Position numbers and translations under genes: made by a program. From Pollenia angustigena (lineage: Eukaryota > Arthropoda > Insecta > Diptera > Polleniidae), in assembly GCA_930367215.1 (NCBI GenBank), contig OV884056.1, forward strand, positions 54,808,308 through 54,872,307: 64,000 nt of DNA. The letters run 5' to 3'. The notes beneath the pieces are model-generated. The model was not told the origin of the DNA, made no database searches, and was given only the letters and a program-made list of their open reading frames with translations. Below are positions 55,183 to 64,000 of this stretch, in pieces; position 1 is the stretch's first letter, and each line of letters opens with the position of its first letter.

Positions 55183-55845
55183 TAGTTTTTTTGGGGCTTG
55201 TCCGGGTACCATTTAAAACACAATTTATTTTGAAAAATTACTTTTTTATTAATTATATTTTATAATACATAATTAAATAAATATTTTGTACAGAACAAAG
55301 TCGTTTAATAAGAAAAAATTGTGAAGAAACAAATTTTAATTTGCCGAAAGATATTCCAATTAACAACATTCGGTCCGGTTTTAAAAAAATGCGATACAAA
55401 TAACGTAAAATCTATTTAAATTGTACTCGTTTCTTAGCCAATTAGCACTACTTTTTGTGAAAGTACTTAAGGTATTTTTAACGTACATTTGACATAACCT
55501 ATCAAAAATAAGAAAATACATTTTCAATAATAAATTTGTATATTCTTTATCTTTTGTATTATTTATTTATTATTATAGTTTATATTTATTAAAATTTTAA
55601 TTAATTTTTGCCGCCGCAAATATGTAATTTTGTTAATAAAAAACAGCAGATGTCGCCTTAATACTGAACTCCGCTATAGTCAAGGCGAATTCACACCAGG
55701 TGAACTTATCTTGCTACGTATGCGACAGCTGATAACTAACCTTGTGTCCAAATGGTGTACCGTCCTGTTGGTTCTGGGGAATCTTAACTAAATTCTATAA
55801 TTTTTGATTAAAACTGTGAAATTTAAAACTTTTTTAAGTTATAAC
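55183..55845. other. AT-rich DNA, no feature identified
   Basis: GGGGCTTGTCCGGGTACC just right of the outer hAT is loosely complementary to GGGTTACCAGACAGCC just left of it (47893-47908). A still older element around both is possible but not shown. Confidence 0.4.
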
Positions 55846-56395
55846 AAGTAAGAAAGTATAGTCGGTCAAGCCCGACCATATGATACTCTACACCACAGAA
55901 TTTAATAACACATCATGCTTATGTGTCCATATTAATATGGATTTATCTATGTTTATTAACTTCATTCAAATCGGTTTGAAAGTTTGTGAGAGGCAGAAAT
56001 TGCCCCCTACCTCCCCTTGTGGTCCAATTTTTGAAAAACTGTATAGCTTATGAGTCCGCAAAAATATGAATCTATCTATGTTTTAAATTTTATTAAAATC
56101 GGTTTGATAGTTTCTGAGAGGAATAAATTTTCCCCTCTCTTCTCTCGTGGTCCTACGATTCGGCCCATTTTCAATAGGGCCATAAGAACCTATGACCCAA
56201 ATTTTATCTAATTATCTTCAAAATTGCGACCTGTACTTTGCGCACAAGGTTACATGGACAGCCAGCCAGCCGGACGGACATCGTTAGTTCGACTCAGAAA
56301 GTGATTCTAAGTCGATCGGTATACTTTAAGGTGGGTCTAGGACCAACATTTTAAGGCGTTACACACATCAGCACAAATGCATAATACCCCTGCAA
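55846..56395 (+). repeat. Dispersed fly repeat, family M, copy 3
   Basis: Nearly complete and uninterrupted: it starts AACAAGTAAGAAAGTATAG and runs through the GGACAGCCAGCCAGCCGGAC core and GACTCAGAAAGTGATTC to CACAAATGCATAATACCCC, where the last 20-30 bp are missing. It is the best internal reference for the family. Confidence 0.85.
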
Positions 56396-56681
56396 ATAAA
56401 ATTGGACCACCTGATCCATTTTGATAAAATGGACTACTCCATGGACTGGTCCGATGTAATGCAAGCATGGACCATGTCATTGTTAAAAAGTGTTTGTAGT
56501 GAGACGACATGTCTTCGTTTTTTAACGACATAATTTCGTTTTTAAACGACTTCAAAATTATAAAATCTAAGAAATTAGTTCTCAAAATATTCTGCAAATG
56601 CTAAATATTTAAATTCAATAAATCTGTTAAATATTAATCTGTTTCCTTTTCAATATAGTCAAGATATTTCTCAACCCTGTA

Positions 56682-57391
56682 CCCATGTTCTGTAACTTTA
56701 GTGAGAACTTCTTGCATCGAAAAGATGTGAAACAAAATATCCCATCGTTTCTCGAAAAGTGAGAAAAATGTGTGTCTGTAACTCATGTCGAAAACTATTA
56801 AAAGAGATTACGTCGTTACGCTATAAATGTCATAATATTGCACTCGAAGCCGATTTGCAGACGTTCAGAACGCCAGTAGCACATATCGTTGACGGCGACC
56901 AAAATTTGCTTAAATTGAAAATTTTTCAACGACGGCGGCGAAAACACAACCGTCGGCTATGCCAAATTGTGTAAAGAGCGACTTTAATGTTTGTTGTTTG
57001 CAAACGAGCTTTGAAGGCATTCGTATATTTTATGAAAATGTTAAAAGAAAAATAATAAAACAATGAAAAATGTGCCAAGAATAAAATATTATTATTATTA
57101 TTCTTTGGATTTTTAATTGTTTTTTAGTGTTGAAATTTTTTCTCGCCCAATTTTTATTCGTGAGTTTATTTGACAGTTCAAAGCGGGAACTTTTCTCACC
57201 AAAATGTTACAGACACACTTTTTCTGTAAATTGGCGAGTAATTTCCTTACGTGACAGCTTGTACTCGCCAAAAAAAGTTACAGACACAGTTAAGTGAAAA
57301 AAACATCTGTTTGTTTCAATTTATGGCATTTTTGTTTCATTTCACACATTTCAATCGAAAACTTTCTCGACGCGAGAGTTACAGAACATGG
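56682..57391. mobile_element. Inverted-repeat element with CCCATGTTCTGTAACT ends
   Basis: CCCATGTTCTGTAACT at the left and AGTTACAGAACATGGG at the right (complement allowing one difference in the next bases). CTCGCCAA and TTTCTCGA-type motifs recur inside. A 71-codon ORF (56759-56974, Cys- and Arg-rich) is unrecognised and I do not call it a gene. Confidence 0.65.
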
Positions 57392-57479
57392 GCACTGGAT
57401 GCTATTTTAAAGAAGTGGTAGGTTTTTTCTTCAAAAATTTGGTGGAAACTAAATATTTATGTAGATTATTTTATTTTGT

Positions 57480-57802
57480 TTTAACTATTTAATAATAAAT
57501 AAAAAGACGTGCTTCTTTGTACGTAAATGAAAATTTTTTAAAATGCAAAATCTTCTTTTTATCATCCCAATGATATTTTGGCGATATCTTCCTATTTTCT
57601 ATTAAGTGGTTATCTGGCGATATTACTAGATAATCATCTAGAAGTATCGCTTTCGTATTGCTGAGAAGTATTGCCATCGAAACACGTTTCTTCCCGAAGG
57701 AAGTATCTTCCGCAATACGAAATCGATTATTGCCGCAATAATATTTTTCACCCTGGCAATATGTTTGGCAATACATGAGGTGTATTTCTGTGTTTGCTGG
57801 GA
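57480..57802. repeat. Possible MITE piece with GGCAATA-rich core
   Basis: Repeated GGCGATAT / GGCAATA / AAGTATYGC motifs, ending GTGTTTGCTGGG. The CCCAGCAAACAC complement looks like a transposon tip, but I found no matching left end. Confidence 0.4.
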
Positions 57803-57829
57803 AAATTTTAAATGTGGGTGTGTCATGAA

Positions 57830-58572
57830 CAGGGGTGCCAGATAATTTTGATAAAAAATCGGCATATTTAAAAAAAAAAAATCGGCATTATCGGCACTTT
57901 AATTTAAAAAAATCGGCAAATAAAAAATACCTATTTTAAATACAATAAAACCTATTCTTACTTACAAATAAGAACAATTCAGAATCAACTAATGTTTATA
58001 ACTTATGAAATTGCAAAAGAATCAATCAAAATAAACGTTTTACAAAGAAATTGCAGTTAAGTATAAAGTTTTTTTTTTAACTTTCTTATATTTAAGTATA
58101 TTCCATATACAAATATTTGAGTTTCACATTTTTATTAAATCCTTTTAATATTAGCATCAAAAAAGTTTAAAATATTAATTTTTAAATAATCTTTAAAAAA
58201 ATAATAACTTGCAAAGATACATTTTCCAGTGAACATCAAAACTCTGTTACATTAAAAAATTCTTTCCACATTTACGGAAGAATGTGGAAGGACCAAAAAT
58301 TGTACCAAATGCTGCCATAAAATATTCACGTTATAAGTCTGAATTTTTTTGCCAAAAATTCTGCAAATTTATTTAATTTTCCTTACATTAGAATTGGCTA
58401 TTTAATTTGTGTACTAACATCGTCCTCAATTGCGTTATAATCTTAAAAAAAAATTTATTTAATTATCAAAGTAATTATTTTTTAAATTATATTAATTGAT
58501 AGTGAATATAAATTTAGCTTACCTTTATTCTTTTGTAAGTTTTTATCTATCATTTTCAAACACAAATATCAG
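57830..58572. mobile_element. Decayed hAT-like element, TSD GTCATGAA
   Basis: CAGGGGTGCCAGATAA at the left follows an 8-bp GTCATGAA (57822-57829), which recurs at 58573-58580. AAATCGGCA repeats mark the left subterminal region. The right terminus does not match the left well, so the call rests mainly on the 8-bp duplication and CAGGG start. Confidence 0.55.
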
Positions 58573-59279
58573 GTCATGAACGTTTTTTTAGTTTTGTACA
58601 GGGCTGTCAGATGTGGCGATTCCTCGCCAAACGTGGCGATTTTCAAACATGTTTGGCGACCTAATTTTTGATTTGGCGACATGGCGATTTACAAAATAGT
58701 TTTAATCGCGAACTGGCTATTTTTGATGACCTTTGAATTTGTTTTGAAACTCGTTAAATTCAAAACTTAGAAATAATATTATTTTAATTCTCGTATTTTT
58801 ATGAATGAAATTTCAGGCTATCATATGTATGATAGGTATTTGAAGGTATGTTCAAATGGCTGATGAAGTTAATGAAAATCTTCTAGAAAAGTGTTTTTTA
58901 TATATAAATTTGCTCTTGAAAAAATCAATATATAGAATTCCTTATGCATGTGGCAATTTATTATCACAGATAAAATATGTTGTTGTTAGTGATATTTTAA
59001 AGATTTTTATGAATCCTATCATAACTTTGGACGTTTATGAAACACAATGGAAAAAATAAGCGTTGGTTAATTGGAAAGATAACTAAATAAGTTTGGGCCA
59101 ACATTTTAAAGCTACAAGGATACGGCAGGTACGTAAAATTTTAAGGACTTTACTTTGGCTGTCCTTAATATGCGGTTATTACAACTAGTAATACCTGTGT
59201 TGAAACTATGAACTCCACTAAAACTCGCCTTCGAATAAGAATGCAATACGAACTTCTAGACGCGTTATTAGGAGTTATA

Positions 59280-59536
59280 CAGACATGTTCTGTAAATCAC
59301 AAGATTTCAAATCACTTATGATTTTGAAATCAAATTGTGATTAATGGGTGTTTTGAAAACCACAAAAGTCTTAAATTAGTTAAAAATGGAGGAAACAATT
59401 AAGCAAGTAATTTTAAATCGGTGGCCACTTAGCTGACTGGTTTAAGATCACAATTATGAAAAAAGCATTTTGTCCAGAACACCTTTTTTGTGATGTCAAA
59501 TCACTTTCGCAAAAAGTGATTTTCAGAACATGCCTG
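59280..59536. mobile_element. MITE of the CATGTTCTG family, TSD ATA
   Basis: 257 bp. CAGACATGTTCTGTAAATCA at the left; the complement-strand right end is CAGGCATGTTCTGAAAATCA. ATA lies on both sides (59277-59279, 59537-59539). Closest relative is 21326-21563. Confidence 0.85.
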
Positions 59537-59682
59537 ATAAGTTATATGAATGGGAATAGTACATGTTGCACTTCTTTTGTACTTTCGTTGAATAAATGTA
59601 ATGCCCTCACAATGTATTCCAAATTAGAAGACAAATAGCGAGTCTTGACGGTGAAGCGTTTTAGATATATAATAAAACGCAT

Positions 59683-60421
59683 CAAAAATGCAATAACATT
59701 TTAAGCAAAAAATATTTTTACGTTTTCTTAACCCTTAAATTATAGCACTAAGAAAGCACTGTTATCTATGCTTAAGTTTATGGAGTTCGCGATTATAGGT
59801 CAAAGATAATGGCAAAAGAAGTTGCGGTTCGAACGTGAAAAAAAACAGAAGTAGTTTTTGTGGCCATGTATAAAAAGGCGTAATTCAGCGAAACCTGACA
59901 CAATTTTTTAGTCAAACTACTTTCAAAATTTTAGGTAGCAATGTAACATTAAAATGTCTTTGGTTTGATTCCAAAATCTTCTGTATTTTCTTTTTTTTAA
60001 GCCAAAATCTGGGTCGATACGTGACATTTCGAACGTGAAATTTTTTCCGTAATAATTTAACTGAATAATGATCAAAATAAAATAAAAATTTACCGTTAAT
60101 CCAAATAACATATTTCTCTTTGAACTCTTCCTCAGATTACAGACCATGTAAAAAAATTGTTTTGGAATAATTTTTATCAAATATCACCTCTTTTTAGAAA
60201 GATAAATATTAAAGAAAACATACAATAAAACATTCTCACAAATAAGAAATTACGTTTGCACAATTTTGCAGTCTGCTTGTTCATCTAAGTGAACAAATTT
60301 ATGAGTAAATTTATAAAATTAGTAAAATCTAAATATTTCTCTATAACAATATCGTAAAATAATCAGCTTTTAATAACTTTTAAATTTTCGGTCACGGTGG
60401 ACCTTTTGACGGAAATGCCCA
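59683..60421. repeat. ~735-bp dispersed repeat, copy 2
   Basis: Direct copy of 53024-53757 with a few percent differences, including GGACCTTTTGACGGAA at the end. It lies inside the 58.6-60.7-kb hAT element. Confidence 0.82.
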
Positions 60422-60744
60422 TTAAGTGAATTTCTAATATTTGTTTAGTACTAGCCGCAAAAAATCTTTTTTTGTTGCTTTTATAGTAAACATCGTGCCT
60501 TTTTTGTGTTCACTTAGCAAAATATATATTATGGCGACTTTTTTTGAATTTTTGGCGTATTTAAGCGATACGGAACTAATTTAGTTTTTAGGATTTATAA
60601 AAAATATTTTTAATAATTTAAAAAATATGTATTTTATTGTCAAAAACTTGTAAACAAAGGCTTTGGCGATTTTTGATATTGAATTTGGCGAAAAAGGTAA
60701 AAATCGATCTGACAACCCTGGTTTTGTATGGAAATCGATATTCA

Positions 60745-61000
60745 GTTTTCTAAGTAAATCTATCTATCTAAATATATAAAAAACAGGATGTGTGTATGTA
60801 TGTAACGAATGGACTCCAAAACGGCTGGACCGACATTGATGACCTTTTCAGGGAATCTAAAGAACATTTAGGCGAAGTCTGATTTTTTGTTTTCGGTCTG
60901 CGGGCGGAGGGGCGTGGCAAAATCCAATTTTCATATTGCACCACCAATGACATACATATATTTATTTTTTGTGGTTTTTTTATTTTATTTTATTTAATTA
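60745..61000. repeat. Unclassified repeat tip (CTATCTATCTAAATATATAAAA)
   Basis: TCTATCTAAATATATAAAA followed by GGATGTGTGTATGTATGTAAC and ACGGCTGGACCGAC resembles the conserved start of widespread insect non-autonomous repeats. Only about 200 bp are present. Class not determined. Confidence 0.45.
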
Positions 61001-61681
61001 TACCCACACCACAATAGTTGGGAGGGTATTATGCATTTGTGATGATATGTGTAACGCCTTAAAATAGTGGTCCTATACACATCTTAAAGTATACCGATCT
61101 ACTCAGAATCACTTTCTGAGTCGAACTAACGATGTCCGTCCGGCTGGCTGGCTGGCAGGCTGGCTGGCTGGCTGTCCATGTAACCTTGTGCGCAAAGTAC
61201 AGGTCGCAATATTAGAGATAATTTGATAAAATTTGAGTCATAGGTTCTTATTGGCACAAGGACCAAGCCTATTGATAAAGGGCCGAATCGTAGGACCACG
61301 AGGGAAGATAGGGGGAAATTTCTTCCTCTCAGAAACTATCAAACCGATTTTAATGAAATTGAAAACATAGATAGAACCATATCTATATGGACACAAAATG
61401 TATAAATTTTTAAAAAAATCGGACCACGAATGAAATTTAAAACATAGATAGATCCATATCTATAGGGACACATTAGCTATAGAGTTTTCAAAAAATAGGA
61501 CCACAAGGGGAGGCAGGGGGCAATTTCTGCCTCCCACAAATTTTCAAACCGATTTTCACGAAGTTTATAAACATAGATAAATCCATATTTACATGGACAT
61601 ATAAGCATGATGTGTTTTTAAATACTGTGATGTAGGGTATCATATGGTCGGGCTTGACCGACTATACTTTCTTACTTGTTT
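61001..61681 (-). repeat. Dispersed fly repeat, family M, copy 4 (full length)
   Basis: Minus-strand copy with both ends (ATACCCACACCACAATAG ... CTTTCTTACTTGTT). The core here is expanded to GTCCGTCCGGCTGGCTGGCT followed by further GGCT/GGCA units, showing microsatellite growth compared with copies 2 and 3. Confidence 0.88.
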
Positions 61682-61801
61682 TTTTTATATTTTAATCAGG
61701 CTTAAGTTCATAATTTAATTAAATTATTTAAAAAAAGGAGTTTTACAATATGAAATGAATTAACATTTTTTGATAATTTTTCATTCTTGACCCATGCACA
61801 G

Positions 61802-61954
61802 GTTGATTTGACATGTTTCGATAGTAACCACACTAACTATCTTCTCCGAAATCTTTCTCGTTTAACACTCAAAGCTATTGACGATGGCTGGCATTCATTA
61901 GGCAAACATCAACCTTTAAGCCAAATGGCATTTTTACGTGGATCGAAATTTGCT
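61802..61954 (+). CDS. Possible terminal exon of an unidentified host gene
   Basis: A TGCACAG acceptor (to 61801) leads into VDLTCFDSNHTNYLLRNLSR, then LTLKAIDDGWHSLGKHQPL and LRGSKFA, with balanced codon use unlike the surrounding AT-rich sequence. The transposon at 61955 interrupts it. With the insertion the frame runs into transposon sequence and stops at 61996. Without it, the codons after the duplicated TTGCT (63058 onward) reach a stop within a few residues. I do not recognise the protein, and no upstream exon is visible in this window. Confidence 0.4.
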
Positions 61955-63052
61955 GTGCAATGTAAGGCAAAGTTGTTAGAATTTCCATCAAAGTGAGGTT
62001 TGTTTTGAAATTGAAAATTATTTAAAATCAAACCTTTTCTCAAACGACAAACGTTTGATAATGGTTTGAAAATCATAGCAATCTCAACCAAAATGGGAAA
62101 TTATTTTCAAATTCAGAAATGCATTTTTTTGCAACTAGCTTTCATACGTTATTCTTAAATGTTTTTCAAATGTGGATTTTAATACAAATTGGAACTGAAA
62201 AGGTCAACGAAAAGAGAAACCCAATACATATAGAAAAAACATAAAAAGTGTGATTTGGACTTCAATTGTTTAGAGAATTTAATAAAAAACTGCGTTTAAA
62301 AAAAATCGCGACTACAAGACTATCATTTTTATTAAGTTTTTTCCTTCTCCTGTAAAGTAAGGAAAATGTTAGTTAGGGCTTTTCTATATTAAAGTAACGA
62401 TATGTATGTATACATATTTTCAATTGATTTACATAAGTACTTGTTTTTTCCGTACTTCTGTTTTTTCATGCTTCTTGAAGTCCAAATTACACTTTTTTAT
62501 GTTTTTTTCTATAGTACATATGGGCTGTTTTCCTAAACGCCTGTTGCATTGTAGTAATACATGACAACATGTTCTTAAATGCAACCATAAACATTTTGAC
62601 AATGCATTTAGTTCCGAAATGCATTTTTGTAGTTGTCACTACGCAGAGAGAAGCAAATAAAGCAGTTAAAATAATGTAGATGCAAACCATATTCATATAC
62701 AATACAAAGTAGGTGAAAATTTAAGTACACAATGCATCAACACGGTATTGATACATTGTGAACACACGTTTAGGAAAACAGCCATGTATTGGGTTTCTCT
62801 TTTCGTTGACCTTTTCAGTTCCAATTTGTATTAAAATCCACATTTGAAAAACATTTAAGAATAACGTTTGAAAGCTAGTTGCAAAAAAATGCATTTCTGA
62901 ATTTCAAAATAATTTCCCATTTTGGTTGAGAATGCTATGATTTTCAAATCATTATCAAACGTTTGTCGTTTGAGAAAAGGTTAAATAATTTTCAATTTAA
63001 AAACAAACCTCACTTTGTTGGAAATTCTTACAACTTTGCCTAACAATGCACA
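61955..63052. mobile_element. Long-TIR MITE (~300-bp arms), TSD TTGCT
   Basis: The left arm (61955-62265) and right arm (62472-62518 plus 62784-63052) are inverted copies, beginning GTGCAATGTAAGGCAAAGTT. TTGCT flanks both sides (61950-61954, 63053-63057). Spacer about 200 bp, non-coding. A smaller MITE is nested in the right arm. Confidence 0.82.
62523..62783. mobile_element. MITE GGCTGTTTTCCTAAACG, TSD ATG
   Basis: 261 bp. Exact 17-bp inverted ends GGCTGTTTTCCTAAACG. ATG lies on both sides (62520-62522, 62784-62786). Internal ACAATGCAT / ATGCATTT motifs. It interrupts the right arm of the 61955-63052 element. Confidence 0.87.
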
Positions 63053-64000
63053 TTGCTCTTTCAAGCTGATCTGAGTACACTCATTTCTCCATGTATTTAG
63101 AAATTTATTAGTAAAAAAAGCCAACTTTTACTGTAAAAACATTCAGCGCACACATGTTTGCTGTTCAATTTATTAAATGAATACATTAAAAAAAAAAAAA
63201 AAAAATAGTAGGTAGGTATATTGCATTGTATGCAAAATATGCCCACTTATCAAAAAATTTATAAAAACTTGCAGAATCGTCGAGAAAATGATGATGTTTC
63301 ACAAAAAAAAATTAATTAATTTGCACTTTCACTGTGCTCTTATTTTTTATGTTTGAGCGTTTTAAATTATTAGCCTTTTTTTCTCTTCGTTTTATAAAAT
63401 CTCTTAAACATTTTTTTTACCACTTTTGTTTGTAAATGTTACAAAATGAGAAAAACATGCAACTGCATTTGAATTTGGTTACACACACACTCAAATGTTC
63501 TGTTTGCAGACATATTTTAGTTGCAATATTTTATTTATTGCGGATTTTTCAAAGTGAGATAGATCATAGACGCCAAAGTGTCTTTATTATTTATGTATTT
63601 GCAAAAAATGCAGAAAACTATAAAAATATTAACACTAGTTGTTTACTGGTAGTGTCTAATTTAAGGACTGATCACCACTTGAAGCCAATTGAAGCTAAAC
63701 TTGCCAACCGTCCAGTTTTCGCCATGATAGTTTTAGAGTACTCTGTTACTGGATGCCATTTGTCCCGTTTTTTTGCAAGAAGATCGAAATAAAAAAGAAT
63801 GCGCTCTGTTTATAAACAAGTACACAGAAGGAAAAATTCTGTATAAAAATACCGAAATTGACACCATCCGTTGTCAAAAGTAAGTTTGTTCTCAAATCGA
63901 TAACGGATGGTGTCAAGATTTGTAAACTACCTCGTTGTCGTTTTGTCACCATTTTGTCTTATTTTGAAAACAAACTGCTTACATGTTTACACCACAATGG
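63053..64000. other. Right-end AT-rich DNA with one small hairpin
   Basis: 63858-63872 (TTGACACCATCCGTT) is an exact inverted copy of 63902-63916, with a 29-nt loop. A 118-codon ORF (63436-63792) has no recognisable motif. I see no other feature. Confidence 0.45.

Larger units (their letters stand above)
58599..60720. mobile_element. Non-autonomous hAT element, TSD GTTTTGTA
   Basis: CAGGGCTGTCAGAT and ATCTGACAACCCTG are the termini. The 8-bp duplications (58591-58598, 60721-60728) are exact. TGGCGATTT / TTGGCGA repeats are present at both ends. The 2,122 bp include a nested MITE (59280-59536) and the second 735-bp repeat copy (59683-60421). No transposase domain seen. Confidence 0.92.

Noticed and set aside
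56759..56974. 71-codon Cys/Arg-rich ORF as a zinc-finger gene
   Set aside because: The cysteines do not form a recognisable finger, and the ORF lies inside an inverted-repeat element. Possibly a transposase scrap, but not supported.
28573..58580. GTCATGAA duplication as proof of a complete hAT at 57830-58572
   Set aside because: The 8-bp duplication is exact, but the right terminus does not mirror the left, so I keep it only as a low-confidence feature.
63436..63792. 118-codon ORF as a gene
   Set aside because: No motif, no splice or Kozak support, mixed composition. Open frames of this length are expected by chance in 64 kb.

Overview
The window looks like a chromosomal segment of a higher fly (Brachycera; a calyptrate such as a blowfly or house-fly relative is my best guess). 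The genes have short introns with GT..AG borders and the encoded proteins are very close to those of Drosophila. The intergenic DNA is extremely AT-rich and packed with transposable elements. I see nothing bacterial: no operons, no CRISPR array and no rRNA. I recognised no tRNA.

Four host genes sit between about 10.6 and 19.4 kb: Caf1-55 (histone chaperone, minus, 2 exons), DCTN3 (dynactin p24, plus, 1 exon), a dephospho-CoA kinase domain protein (minus, 3 exons) and Ref1/Aly (mRNA export adaptor, plus, 4 exons). Caf1-55 and DCTN3 diverge from a 740-bp gap. DCTN3 and the kinase converge with about 250 bp between their stop codons. A possible fifth gene is a terminal exon at 61.8 kb whose 3' end carries a transposon insertion.

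The rest is mobile DNA. 0.4-5.9 kb is an RNase-H-bearing LINE with one frameshift. 20-26 kb is a dispersed repeat split by three insertions, the largest a 5-kb PIF/Harbinger-like element that itself hosts at least five smaller ones. 26.6-29 kb is a Tc1 element split by a 241-bp hAT MITE that is split by another hAT element. 30.1-31.1 kb is a hAT relic. 35-39.2 kb is a long-terminal-inverted-repeat element with a broken DDD-type transposase-like gene. 39.5-42.9 kb is an RTE-type LINE. 44.9-47.3 kb is a 2.4-kb LTR-like block made largely of hairpin-forming tandem repeats. 47.9-55.2 kb is a hAT within a hAT carrying a large inverted duplication. 57.8-63 kb holds further hAT and MITE insertions. 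About twenty insertions can be delimited by exact target-site duplications (TSDs), which fixes much of the order of events.

The most unusual part is 35-55 kb. One block of about 160-bp subrepeats occurs three times in alternating orientation (+,-,+). It forms one foldback around a small ORF (43.7-44.1 kb) and a second palindrome with arms of about 2.4 kb around hAT/DUF4371-type transposase fragments. Only one arm of the second palindrome contains the LTR block, so the arms are not simple mirror images.
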